DNA of 64,000 nt, taken from assembly GCA_030844895.1 (NCBI GenBank), contig CM061227.1, positions 77,302,575 to 77,366,574 of the forward strand. Reading direction: 5' to 3'. Position numbers and translations under genes: made by a program. The DNA is from Ambrosia x helenae. Lineage: Eukaryota > Streptophyta > Magnoliopsida > Asterales > Asteraceae. The notes beneath the pieces were generated by a model. The model searched no databases. It was given only the letters and a program-made list of their open reading frames with translations, and was not told where the DNA came from. Numbering within the stretch: the first letter of the stretch is position 1; each line of letters starts with the position of its first letter. This document shows, one piece after another, positions 21,775 to 32,005 of this stretch.

Positions 21775-23270
21775 GTAGCTATCAAGGGTGTTACCGTTCC
21801 AAATCGTTTTCCCCCTATCTTAACTATTTGCTTCTAATAACCGCTTGCTGAGGGCGTACAAGGAAGAAACGACCAAGTTCGGCTAGACCCATGACATCCG
21901 ATCATAACTTTCCTCCAAAGACTATTTCCAGCACTTTTAAAACGCCAAGCCCATTTTAGAAGTAGCGCATCCTTAACATCTTCCAACTTAGCAACTCCTA
22001 AACCTCCGTCCGATTTCAGTTTTGTAACGATATCCCAAGCGACCCAATTAATCTTATTTTCCATACTACAACCCGCCCATAGAAATCTCCTCATAATAGC
22101 CTCCATACTTTCTATGACCGCCTTAGGAGCTTTGTAGAGGGAAAGATAATAGATAGGCAAGTTTTCGAGGACCGATTTAATAAGGATCAATCGGCCACCA
22201 ATAGATAAGTGTTTAGCTTTCCACCCGAAACCAACCCCGAAAAGATTCGACTAATGAATGTTAATACGAAGGCCGAGCACAAATAAAAAATTCTAAGGAT
22301 ACGAGCCGTAACTTGAAGATTCTCATGAGACCGTTCACCCATAATCAAAGCATCATCCGCAAAGAAAAGGTGATTAATATCCGTATTTGCAACCGACAAA
22401 TTAATGCCTTTAAGAATACCAATCCCTTTAGCTTTTTCCAAAAGCCACAAGAGACATTCCATAACAATAAGAAACAAAAAGGGGGAGATTGGGTCACCTT
22501 GTCGAAGGCCTTTTTCACTCTTAAATTGGAATGTTGGAGAAGCATTAACAAGCACCGAAGCACTCGCCGACTCAAGAATACCCTTTATCCACGTACACAA
22601 AATCGTAGGGAAACCCATTTGAGACAAAATGGATAATAAGAAACGCCAATTGACATTGTCATAGGCTTTCTCAAAATCGATCTTCAGAAGAAATGCCTTT
22701 GTCTTCTTACGTTTTAACAACTCCAAAACTCCATTAACCACGAGGGGACCATCAAGAATAAATCGATCTGACAAGAATGCGGATTGAGTCTCCGAAATTA
22801 ACTTACCCAAAACCTTCTTGAGACGGTTAGCCAGAACATTGGAAATGATCTTGCTAATCATCCCAATCAGAGTAATAGGTCTCTAATCTTTGAGCCCAGA
22901 GGCGATTTAACCTTAGGGATCAACATAATAAAATCTTAACTACAACCGGAATTAATTAAACCTGTCTCGTGAAAATCTGTCAAGATCCGAAACAAATCAT
23001 CCTTAAGCGCATCCCAAAACCTCTTAACAAAACGAAAGTTAAAACCGTCAGGGCCTGGAGCCTTATTAGAACCACAATCGAAAATAACTTCTTTGATCTC
23101 ATGAAGAAAACAAATCAGTCAAAACACCACAGTCGAGCTCATCAATACGCCTCAACTCGTCACAAACAATATCCGGCCGAACTATGACACTTTCTTTAAA
23201 ATGAGATCGGAAAAAACGATGAACTTCCTTAATTAAAGACGGTTTAGAAACCTATTCGCCTCTAACTTCC
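21775..23270 (-). pseudogene. LINE reverse transcriptase remnant
   Basis: On the minus strand, from about 23270 down, broken frames give the pre-RT region, then 22861-22190: MISKIISNVLANRLKKVL, SETQSAFLSDRFILDG, LLKIDFEKAYDNVNW, KGLRQGDPISPFLFL and the catalytic F-A-D-D box (NHLFFADDALIMGE). A frameshift near 22240 leads into 22190-21834 with the conserved LPIYYLSLYKAP, RRFLWAG and DGGLGVAKL motifs after the RT core. The 3' end (zf-RVT, tail) is missing because the gypsy LTR ends at 21774. Plant L1-type LINE; not the same copy as the other two fragments, which cover only the C-terminus. Confidence 0.92.
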
Positions 23271-24188
23271 AAACCTGGAAAGAGAGAAATGCTACTACTT
23301 TTGATATGTATCCTTGTCTATTTAATTTGTTTTTAAAATGGTCACATGAACTCAAAGAATTTGTAGGAATTACTAATTTAGGAAAGTTGGTTGTTGAAGA
23401 ATCTATAATTAATTAGGAATATCATATATTTATGTTTAAGTAATTTTGAATAATTATGTCTAAGTTAGTACTATTAGACTTATGGTTTGGTGATTGTACT
23501 TTGTCTGGTGGTTAATATTATCAATATTTTTTAGTTATTTGCATATTAAATGTTTGTTTGTGTTCAAGACTCATGTTCACGAACATCTCACAAACAATTG
23601 AATTTCTTAATAAACAAATACAAACATAGAATTCTGTTCATTAGTGTGTTCATGAACGGTTCATTTGATTCATATACAACCCTACATAAAATACATGTGA
23701 ATCATACACACGAAAATCCATATATATAATTACAGCCAATTTATATATAAATAGTACAAGAGTAAAGCGGTTGCACAATTCCTAATATATTATTGGCTCT
23801 AAAATATATTCCGTTTTTTCTGCTCCCGACTACTTAAGCAAGTGCATCCATTTTGTCAACTCATATTATCATAGAATTGATCAATCAGGGCCATTTTGAG
23901 GAGGTTAGAAGAAGCTAACCGAATAAGATCCATAAATTTTGGAGGCATATTTTTAAATAAAAAAAGTTTTCTATATATATATATATGTATATATTTTTTT
24001 ATATAACTAATTTAACACTTAAACTTTAGTTTAAGGGCATATTTTTTAACCGTTCGAATAGGGTCCATAAATTTTCAGGGATGCCTAATCAGTATTGTAA
24101 AATTTGGATTGAATTTAATTCGATTGTATAATTATTGTTTTAACATATGACTTTAATAATAAATTAAATCTTATTCTAATGTTAATTC
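23271..24188. other. AT-rich spacer, no gene seen
   Basis: No coding or element signature. The phrase (A)GGGTCCATAAATTTT occurs at about 23925 (ATCCATAAATTTTGGAGGCAT) and about 24060 (GTCCATAAATTTTCAGGGATGC) around a short (TA)n run, a weak local duplication. Confidence 0.5.
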
Positions 24189-24204
24189 ATATAGTAATAG
24201 TATT
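24189..24204. repeat. left target-site duplication of the SINE
   Basis: ATATAGTAATAGTATT occurs here and at 38117-38132, 13.9 kb away, after the SINE's A-run: a 16-bp duplication. Confidence 0.92.
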
Positions 24205-24344
24205 GTCTAACACTTGTAGCCCATTTGGTTGAGGACCTAAAGTTTTTTTATGGGAGGCTTGGGTTCAATTCCCACTAAGCTACATTTGGAGGACATTGGT
24301 GGAAGGGAAATGAGGGATGACCCGGCCATTGGCTTGGGTTCGAG
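24205..24344 (+). mobile_element. SINE, left part (tRNA-derived head)
   Basis: TAGCCCATTTGG near 24218 resembles an RNA polymerase III A box and GGTTCAATTCC near 24267 a B box (consensus GGTTCGANTCC), spaced as in a tRNA-derived SINE. The body continues to 24344, is cut by a solo LTR, and resumes at 37938. The complete element is about 320 bp, ends in GTTC plus an A-run, and is bounded by a 16-bp target duplication. Its 3' end resembles that of the LINE at 11110-14421, its likely mobilising partner. Confidence 0.85.
24340..24344. repeat. target-site duplication TCGAG (left) of the solo LTR
   Basis: TCGAG is repeated at 37933-37937 on the far side of the solo LTR. Confidence 0.9.
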
Positions 24345-24621
24345 TGTCACACCCTCAAATTCCACGTGCGGGGTTTTACGCGAGGCGCGTGACACACAGG
24401 ATCTCAGTCAACGATCACAATAAACATACAACAAACATGCATTCATAATTATATTTAAAACCAAAATATCATGCTTTGAGCTGTAAACCAGCAGCGGAAG
24501 CATTCTTGTTTACAACCAAAAGACATATCATTGTTTACAAAACATTGTTTAATATGCTTCAAAATGTTAGACGCTGTGCATGACTCCGTGCGCCTAGCCC
24601 ATTGACTGCTACCTTAGCGAC

Positions 24622-25103
24622 CTGAGAAAACATGCCAAAAACGTCAACATATAATGCTGGTGAGTTCACAGGTTTTCTTTTATAAAGTGTCGTTATAAGT
24701 TCGGTAAGATCATTTCTGTTACTACTATGTTATGAGAACGTTAGCTAGACGTTAAGTATTGCTACTACTGCGGTTGGGAATCCATTACTAAACCGGTATA
24801 AGTGTTGAAGCCAGCCCAGACGGACGGGATTACCGATGCCTCGGTAACCCCCAAAGTGTTAGAGACAATATGCACCCGCCCGGCTCCCAGCCGTCGGGTG
24901 GGGTTTGTAAGGCCCAATAGATCTATCCACATTTCCCCCGTTGTGCATCCCCGCACATTCATGGTTCCCCCAGGGACTTTCTGTAAAAGCCGCATAGTAC
25001 GTGAAATAACCATAGTATAACATGATCTATGATGAGTAATCAAAATAAGTAGCATGTTTCTCCCCCGAAAGTAAAACGGTAAAAGTGGGGCTGTGACACT
25101 CAC
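24622..25103 (-). other. candidate leader intron in the solo LTR
   Basis: On the minus strand CCAAG|GTGAGT (donor 25103) and TATGTTGACG...TGTTTTCTCAG (acceptor ending 24622) bound a possible 482-bp intron, with branch-like TTGACG 25 bases before the acceptor. Confidence 0.5.
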
Positions 25104-26877
25104 CTTGGATTGCGTTACTTGAAAACAATTAAGTAATTATGCTATGATAGCCCCAATTAGCGGCGACCTATCATAAAATGTGTATAAGTATCCGGACTAA
25201 TAACCCGTGGGTTAGCTAGTCCCCGAATGTCCAGACCGTGACCATAAACGTTTGAAAACATCTTTAACTGTTAAAACTGACCATGCCAGACAAGACCCGA
25301 CATCCCATTGGTGACCCGACATCCCACGTGTTAGGTAAATACAAGACATCATGCAACATATGCAATTAAACACTTAACACGCGCAATAGTTCACCTAGTC
25401 TAGCATAATGTCCGATTAACGCATAATCGGGTCCGAAACACGTCTTACTAAGTCATTGGGTGCATCCCGGGGTTCCTATCATGTTCCTAGGTGTCAAATC
25501 ATGTTCCGGGATGTCAAAACGCGTTTACGACAGCAGTACACGCGATTAGGAAACCTTCATGCGATTAGGAAAAGTCAACTAGTGAGTAGGAGGGAGGATA
25601 TAGGCGAGTAGGGCCTATTCGCATGAAGCTATAGGCGAGTAGGCTCCTACTCGCATGAAGCTTCAGGCGAGTAGGGCCCTATTCGCCTGATGCTCTGCTG
25701 TTGCGCGTTTTCGCGCGTTAAACCCTCCAAATCAGATCCGAAACATGTAAAAACACCCAATATCAAAACTAAACTATTAACCAACCATTTTCAAGCAAAA
25801 ACCCCCAATTTACCTCTGCTCTAACGGCTCGGTGCGATTATTTCCAAAAATGGCAAAGTACTAGGTTTCACCAACCAACCTTATCTTTCCTTAAATGGAA
25901 ACAATCAGATTTCATCTCCTACAAGTTGCAATTCATCATCTCTATGTTATATCATCATCCTAACATGATTTCTAACCACAAACAAGCAATGAATCACATC
26001 ATACATCCTATTCTTCAAGAATTACCCAAATGGGTCAAAATGCATACTTGCACCTAAACATCATATCAAGGGCTTAAACTCATAGATAATCATCCTAACA
26101 ACACTTACATATCAGAAGTACAACAAATTCGTGGAAACATTCATGTTATAATCACCAACAATCATCATATGCACAAATACTTCACATATAGCAAGTATTA
26201 TGGTGTAGACTTGTTTTAGAACTCTTTTCAAAGGGTTTTAAAGACACAAACTTAGCAAAACAAGGTCTGGACTTTTGGGGAATCAAAACAACAACTTTAC
26301 AAAGGTGTAGGATAAAGAACACACCTTGGATTTTGTTAAAGAAAGGTGTGTAGGCTTGGAGATGGTGATTTTTGTAGCAAAATGAGTTCCAGAGGTGTTT
26401 CAAGGTGTGTGGGTGGCTTGGGATCAGCTAGGGTTGTTCTAAGGGTGTTTGGGGAGTTAAGGGTTCTATTTATAGGTGTTTTGACCCGAGTTCAGCATTA
26501 TAGGCGAGTAGCATTCCAGATCAGGCGAGTAGGGACCCTACTCGCCTATGTTCATGCGAGTAGGCCTCCTACTCGCCCCAAGTCCCTTGTAATCGCCTAT
26601 GTTCACGCGATTAGGAGTCCCCCCAGACTCCTAATCGCCTATAAGTTGCTGGAATGGGTTTTTGGCGCGGTTAAACACTATTTTAACATATATAAACACG
26701 TATTCACATACCGATAAGTCACATAATGATTCCAAACATATAATGCATGATAACTAACACATTTACATCCGTTCACCAATTCCCGGGACTCGAGACTCGT
26801 GTGTGCATTAAACCCGGCGATTCCACGAATCACCAATCCTTGTACACATGGTTATGGACCGACTCCCGATGACCCCG

Positions 26878-26882
26878 CGGAT
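26878..26882. repeat. target-site duplication CGGAT (left) of the full-length element
   Basis: CGGAT is repeated at 37789-37793 immediately after the 3' LTR. Confidence 0.95.
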
Positions 26883-27302
26883 TGTGACACCCGGCATATT
26901 CAGGTCAATACTTTTATACTTTACATACATGCGTTTCATACTTTACATGCATACGAGTCTATCTCAACGAAAACATTTTAAACAACTACTTAATATCATA
27001 CTTAACTGGGGTCAATTAAGTCGTACTGATGATTCGGGAATCATCGGGAGTCGTTACAATGGTTCGAGAGACCATTGGGTGTCGGTCCATAACCACGTGT
27101 ACAAGAATCGGTGATTCGTGGAATCGCCGGGTTTAACGCACCCACGCAAGTCTCGAGTCCCGGGAATTGGTGATCGGGCGGGGGGAACGTGTTATTTATC
27201 ATGCATTATATGTTTACAATCATTATGTGACTTGTCGGTATGTGAATATGTGTTAACATATGTTAAAACGGGGTTTAACGCGCAAAACACACGAAAACAG
27301 CC

Positions 27303-27470
27303 CCTATAGGCGATTAGGGAAGCCCAATCGCCTATAGGAGGGGCGAGTGGGGGACCTTAGGGGCGAGTAGGGGCTGATCGCATGACTGTTCATGCGATTA
27401 GGCCCCAATCGCATGAACTTACATGCGATTAGGCTTCCTAATCGCGTGTAAAGCTGCATAATCGCGTGTT
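27303..27470 (+). repeat. cluster A of short GCGATTAGG palindromes
   Basis: Three to four imperfect inverted repeats of the type AGGCGATTAGG...CCTAATCGCCT or CATGCGATTAGG...CCTAATCGCGTG lie within 170 bases, ending 25 bases before the TATA box. Each arm pair can form a short hairpin. The cluster recurs at 35484-35643, 49715-49860 and (inverted) 26505-26650, always beside the TATA box, so it is a conserved part of this LTR family's U3. Confidence 0.85.
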
Positions 27471-27494
27471 ACGTGCTGGACGACTAGAAACGCC

Positions 27495-27502
27495 TATAAA
27501 TA
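27495..27502 (+). promoter_or_regulatory. LTR TATA box
   Basis: TATAAATA in the context GCCTATAAATACCACCC. The same box is at 35673-35680 in the 3' LTR and near 49884 in the solo LTR, giving a predicted start near 27525 here. Confidence 0.8.
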
Positions 27503-28290
27503 CCACCCTTGACCTCCAAAACATCATTTGTGCAACCCTAGCCGTCCCATAACATAACCCAACGCACAAACACCCTCTGGAACTCGTTTTTGCATCAAAA
27601 CAACCATTTCCAAGCTTATTCCATCATCACCTCTTGAATACATGGTGTGTTCTTCAAACCCAAACCTTTAAATGATTATGTTTTATTCCCTAAACGTCCA
27701 GACCTGACTTATAATGTTTTTGTCTTTGAAAATCCATTTAAAACCGTTTTTAAACAAACCCACACCTTTACATGTGTTATATGTATTATATGTGATTAAA
27801 GGTAGAATTTTTAGGATTGAATCATGGTTGTTTTTGTGTTATTATGATGTTTATGGCTGTTACAAGTTAGTATGATGATGTCCTAGGAGTTTGAATGGTT
27901 TTGGTTGTGTATTGTTGATACTGGATGTTTTGACCCATTTGAAGGATTTTGGATGATTAAGGATGATATGAGGTATGTTGTTGATTGAATGATGTTAGGG
28001 TTTGCTTTAGGATGATGCTAGAACAGTAGGATGCTATCGGACAACGTGGTTGTGCGATGTAATCTGAATAATTGCTATTTAGGGCAAGTTCTTGCATGTT
28101 GATGTGATGTTTCCATGCTAAGTTGCTATTTTGGGAAAACGCTCGCATTCGGAACTGTTAGAACGATGAAAACTTAGGGGTTTTGCTTGAAATATGTTTG
28201 TTAAGGTGTTAGGATGATTATTGGATGTTTTTACATGTTTCGGGTCTGATTTGGAGCGTTAAACGCGCGAAATTGCATTGTACAGCTGCA

Positions 28291-28462
28291 GCAGGCGATT
28301 AGCATCCTAATCGCATGCTGTTATAGGCGATTAGGCCCCTTAGGGGGCGATTGGCATCCCAATCGCATGACTATATAGGCGATTAGCATGCTGATTGCCT
28401 GTTGACCATCCCCAATCACATGTTGACTTTTCCTAAATGCTAGTTTGATTCCTAATCGCGTG
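28291..28462 (+). repeat. cluster B of GCGATTAGG palindromes
   Basis: GCGATTAGCATCCTAATCGC, GGCGATTAGGCCCC, GCGATTGGCATCCCAATCGC and CCTAATCGCG occur in sequence. This cluster lies about 770 bases past the predicted transcription start, so it would be in the RNA leader. Equivalents: 36466-36635, 50690-50860 and 25555-25720 (inverted). Confidence 0.82.
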
Positions 28463-28896
28463 TAATGCTGCTGTATGTATATTTTAACATCCCGGAACAT
28501 AATTTGACGCCTAGGAACATGATAGGAACCCGGGATACACCCAATGACTTAGTAATACGTGTTCGGACCTGTTTACGCGTTAATTGGACATTATGCTAGA
28601 CTAGGTGAACTGTTGCGCGTATTAAGTGTTTAATTGCATATGTGGCATGATGTCTTGTATTTATCTAACACATGAGATGTCGGGTCACCAATGGGATGTC
28701 GGGCCTTGTCTGGTACGGTCGGTTAAACGTTTGAAACATCATTTCATATATACACGGTTATGGTCTGGACTACTAGGGACTAATCAACCTGCGGGTTGTT
28801 AGTCTAACACCTTATACGCTCGTCATGATAGGTCACCGGTATTAGGGGCCGTCTATTGAGCAGGTTTACTTGTCGTAGTGCGAAGAGCAGCATCAG

Positions 28897-29339
28897 GTGA
28901 GTTTCACGGCCCCGCCTTACGCTTTACATTTTGGGGGAGACACATGCTTATACTTATTACATAAATTATCATGTTATGCTAGTGGTTGATTCTTTTACAT
29001 ACTATACGATACGTAAAGTCCCGGGGAAACCATGAATATGCTGGATAGCATAACGGGGGAAATGTGGATAGATCTATTGGGATTGACAGACCCCACCCGC
29101 CGGCTGGGAGCCGGGCGGGTGCATATTGTCTCGGTCGTAAGCTAAATCATTTCGGGCAAAAATCATATCTCGTTGTCTGTAATGGTTTCCGATCGTGGTA
29201 GTATAACTCATGCGTCTAGCTAACGCTATTATTTCTGACATAGTGATAACATGATGGCTTTTATTACTTTAAACGTTTAATATAAAACCTGTGAACTCAC
29301 CGGCATTATTTGCTGACGTTTTTAGCATGTTTGTCTCAG
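28897..29339 (+). other. candidate leader intron in the 5' LTR (443 bp)
   Basis: ATCAG|GTGAGT is a strong donor. At the other end TTTGCTGACGTTTTTAGCAT, then GTTTGTCTCAG, supplies a good branch site (CTGAC), a pyrimidine-rich stretch and an acceptor CAG at 29337-29339. The same arrangement and length occur in the 3' LTR (37073-37515), nearly so in the solo LTR (51295-51733, 439 bp), and the signals are kept in three other LTR families. Splicing would shorten the RNA leader without removing the primer site. Confidence 0.5.
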
Positions 29340-29615
29340 GTCGTTGAGGTAGCAGCTTATCATAGGCGCACGGAGTCACACGGCGTCTAGGATTCATATG
29401 CATTGTCTTATCTTTTTCAGACTTACGTACTTTTACATTTTGGGTTGTAATAAAAGTGACGCTTCCGCAGCGAATGGATTTATGAAAACTTGATGGTTGT
29501 TTATTTCATTTTACGTATCATATAGTGTCGTTTATTGTGACCGTTGACTTAGATCCTGGTTTGTCATGCGCCTCGCGGTAAAACCCCGCACGTAGAATTT
29601 GAGGGTGTGACAGAT

Positions 29616-29627
29616 TGGTATCAGAGC
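29616..29627 (+). promoter_or_regulatory. primer-binding site (initiator tRNA-Met type)
   Basis: TGGTATCAGAGC three bases after the LTR, identical to that of the minus-strand gypsy element. Confidence 0.93.
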
Positions 29628-30240
29628 CAATGGTTATAGTGAACTAGGACTGCATGTTGAGTCAAGTCTATAGCCGAGTCGCACACACTAGACGGTCACA
29701 TTCATATAAGTCATGTCATATGGGAATTGCCGGGGGTGTTCGTATTACATTCGTTATTATCATTTATGCTTACATCACCTATCTATTACTCTTATTTCCT
29801 ATCTTGTTCTTCAACTTCGTGCTGGAAACGAGGATCCTTACTACCCTTGCACGGCGGTGGCGTACGTTGGAGTGGCTTCGGCATCCCGCGGAGATTTGTC
29901 CAAGATTCGGACATCTCCCATTTCTATACTCCAACGGACACACTTGCTTGCACACATTATCACACACTTGTACTTGCTGTTTTATATCTTGAACATGGGT
30001 GCCTGGTGGTTTGAAGGTCAGGCTAGGAGCACGCCTCGGGGACCATGTAGAGCGACTTATCATTTCGGGTGCACACGAAATAATAAGTTGAGATGCATGG
30101 AAATCCTGGTGGACTCTGTGTTTGATCTAATGACTATGATGGGATCCAATTCTTTGATTAACTTTATTACTTACGGTTTCTTCATGATTCTTTGTTATCT
30201 GTTCTGGAATCTGATGTCTTGTCTTTGATCTTGACAGAAG
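29628..30240 (+). other. gag leader
   Basis: No supported gene. Overlapping ORFs of 94-171 codons occur here (29654-30228) but lie in competing frames and resemble nothing. The last bases before the gag ATG read TTTGATCTTGACAG|AAG, which would serve as a 3' splice site four bases before the start codon. Confidence 0.5.
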
Positions 30241-30415
30241 ATGGCAGGACGTCGTGGTGGTCGCGTTGGTGGTCGTGTTGGTGGCCGGAATGGCGGTGGA
30301 CGTAATGGGGGTCGTGGCAACATCAGCATGACCCAGGCGGAGCTGAATAATCTGATCCAGGAGCACGTGGCAGCTGCTATTGCTGCGCAGCAGGCCGCCC
30401 ACCAGGGCCATGGTG
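30241..30415 (+). CDS. gag, first exon
   Basis: MAGRRGGRVGGRVGGRNGGG followed by an Arg/Gly run, then MTQAELNNLIQEHVAAAIAA and QGHG. The basic RGG-like start suits RNA binding. The ATG is the first after the acceptor-like CAG at 30237 and matches the start of the minus-strand element's gag. The exon ends one base into a codon (GGT G|GT). Confidence 0.82.
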
Positions 30416-30503
30416 GTAATTTAATTACTCCTACCCTCATTCCTTATCTTTTGTCGTGTGATGATCGTTTTCTGACCGTGCTGTTTTTTTTTTTGGGTAA
30501 TAG
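30416..30503 (+). other. predicted 88-bp gag intron
   Basis: The donor is G|GTAATT; the intron ends with a run of twelve T residues and GGGTAATAG. Removing it joins GGT-G to GG-GAT and gives G-H-G-G-D-A-V followed by ten prolines (PPPPPPPPPP) and V-H-C-T-Y-K-M, in frame with the capsid domain. Without splicing, the first exon runs into a stop at 30556-30558 in a frame that never reaches the capsid. Same place and phase (1) as in the minus-strand element (7570 to 7480), although the two intron sequences are unrelated. Confidence 0.8.
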
Positions 30504-32005
30504 GGGATGCTGTTCCTCCACCACCACCTCCACCTCCTCCAGTCCACTGTACTTATAAGATGTTCCAGGACTGCAAGCCCCATAACTTCAGTGGGACTGA
30601 GGGGGCTGTGGGATTACTCCGTTGGTTGGAGAAGGTTGAGTCTGCTTTCTCCATGTGCAACTGCCCTGAGGAGTTTCGTGTGAAGTATGCTTCGGGGACA
30701 TTTGAGGGACGCGCTTTGACTTGGTGGAATTCGACTGTACAGACTATTGGTTTACTGGAGGCCCATGCGTTGCCATGGACCGAGTTTGTGTTTCGTTTGA
30801 AGATGGAGTACTGTTCCAGGGATGAGATCAAGAGTTTGGAGCACGAGCTGTGGAATCATCAGATGGTGGAATCTGAGATAGAGGAGTATACCACTCGCTA
30901 CCATGAGCTGGCGCTTTTGTGCCCGGATTCTGTGACGCCTGAATATAAGGCTATTGAGTTCTACATCAGTGGGTTGGTGCCTGAGATTCGCGGGTTGGTG
31001 ACCGCTAATGATGCTACTACACTTTGGGATACCATTCGATTGGCTCACAGGTTGACTAAACAGAAGGTTCAGGAGGGTCTTTTGCCTCCTAAGGGTACTG
31101 TGGTGAAGACCTCTGACAGCAACAAGAGGAAATGGGATAACACGGGTAAGGGTACAGCGCAGCCTCAGCAGCAGCAGCAGCATAAGAAGTTTGAGACTAC
31201 GGGTTCGTCTTCTGGGCAAAAGCAGGGTGGTTATACTGGTAGGCTGCCTAGGTGTGATCATTGTGGGTATCATCATGTGGGGAATTGTAGTTTTTGTACC
31301 CGTTGCAAGAAGAACGGGCATCTGGCCCAGACGTGTAGGGTGAATCTTCAGACTCAGCAACAGGTGGTTGCCCCTACTACTACTACTACCACTGCTGCAC
31401 CTAGGGGTAACCAGGGATGTTTTAACTGTGGGGAGATAGGGCACTTTAAGAAGGACTGCCCCAAACTGAAGCAAGGGAATGCTGGGAGAAATGACAGGGG
31501 CAACGGGGGTGGCGGCAGGAACGCGCGCGCCTTCGTCATTGGGTCGGGCGAGGCCCGTCAGGATCCGGATACTGTTACTGGTACGTTTCTTCTTCGTGAT
31601 CGTTATGCCTCCGTTTTATTTGATTCGGGTGCCGACAAGAGTTTTATATCTGTTGAGTTTAGCCGACTGTTAGACATTGTACCGACTCCCTTAGAGGTCA
31701 AGTATATTATAGAATTGGCTGATGGTAAGAATATTGAGGCAACTCATATTCTTAAAGGATGCCAGTTGGAACTATCGGGGTTATCTTTTCCTATCGACCT
31801 CATGCCGGTATCATTGGGTAGTTTCGACGTGGTAGTAGGTATGGATTGGTTGTCCTTATATCGCGCGGAGATCGTTTGCTTCGATAAAATCATTCGCCTC
31901 CCTCTCCCGGATGGAGAGATTCTTTTGGTTCATGGCGAGAAAAGTGGAGTTCCCTTGAGCATCATTTCATGTATGAAGGCGTATAAGTACTTACGTAAGG
32001 GGTAA
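30504..32005 (+). CDS. gag-protease, second exon
   Basis: A Pro-rich linker leads into the retrotransposon capsid domain (CKPHNFSGTEGAVGLLRWLE, about 30582-31000), a Gln-rich linker, two zinc knuckles (CTRCKKNGHLAQTC near 31296; CFNCGEIGHFKKDC near 31419) and an aspartic protease with active-site D-S-G (VLFDSGADKSF near 31613) and the flap-side GMDWL near 31840. The frame ends at TAA 32003-32005. The minus-strand homologue has Tyr at the corresponding place, so this TAA is most simply a mutation, with pol following in the same frame. Products: capsid, nucleocapsid and protease. Confidence 0.93.

Larger units (their letters stand above)
24345..26882 (-). mobile_element. solo LTR, left part (same family as the full-length element, opposite strand)
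   Basis: It starts TGTCACACCCTC and closes, after the nested 10.9-kb element, with GGGTGTCACA at 37932; about 2.68 kb once the nested element is removed. It aligns in reverse with the LTRs at 26883-29612 and 35063-37788, including both clusters of short palindromes (26505-26650 and 25555-25720) and a TATA box just outside the first (CTATAAAT, minus strand, near 26468). There is no internal region, and TCGAG flanks it. The full-length element therefore inserted into an older solo LTR of its own family. Confidence 0.93.
26883..29612 (+). mobile_element. 5' LTR, 2730 bp
   Basis: TGTGACACCCGG to GGGTGTGACA, with the primer site four bases downstream. It contains a TATA box at 27495-27502, a palindrome cluster just upstream (27303-27470), a second cluster at 28291-28462 and a candidate intron at 28897-29339. 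Short ORFs inside (26848-27309) recur in the 3' LTR and are not genes. Confidence 0.95.

Noticed and set aside
24210..24275. Possible tRNA gene
   Set aside because: A- and B-box-like sequences are there, but no cloverleaf can be drawn. The 16-bp duplication and A-tail show a SINE.
26346..27309. Several plus-strand ORFs of 60-123 codons
   Set aside because: They lie within LTRs and recur in the sister LTR (35064-35486) with small shifts; they reflect LTR sequence.
27303..28462. CRISPR-like repeats
   Set aside because: Short irregular palindromes in a plant LTR, without regular spacers or cas genes.
29654..30228. ORFs of 95-171 codons in the gag leader
   Set aside because: Competing frames, no similarity, and located where the RNA leader should be.
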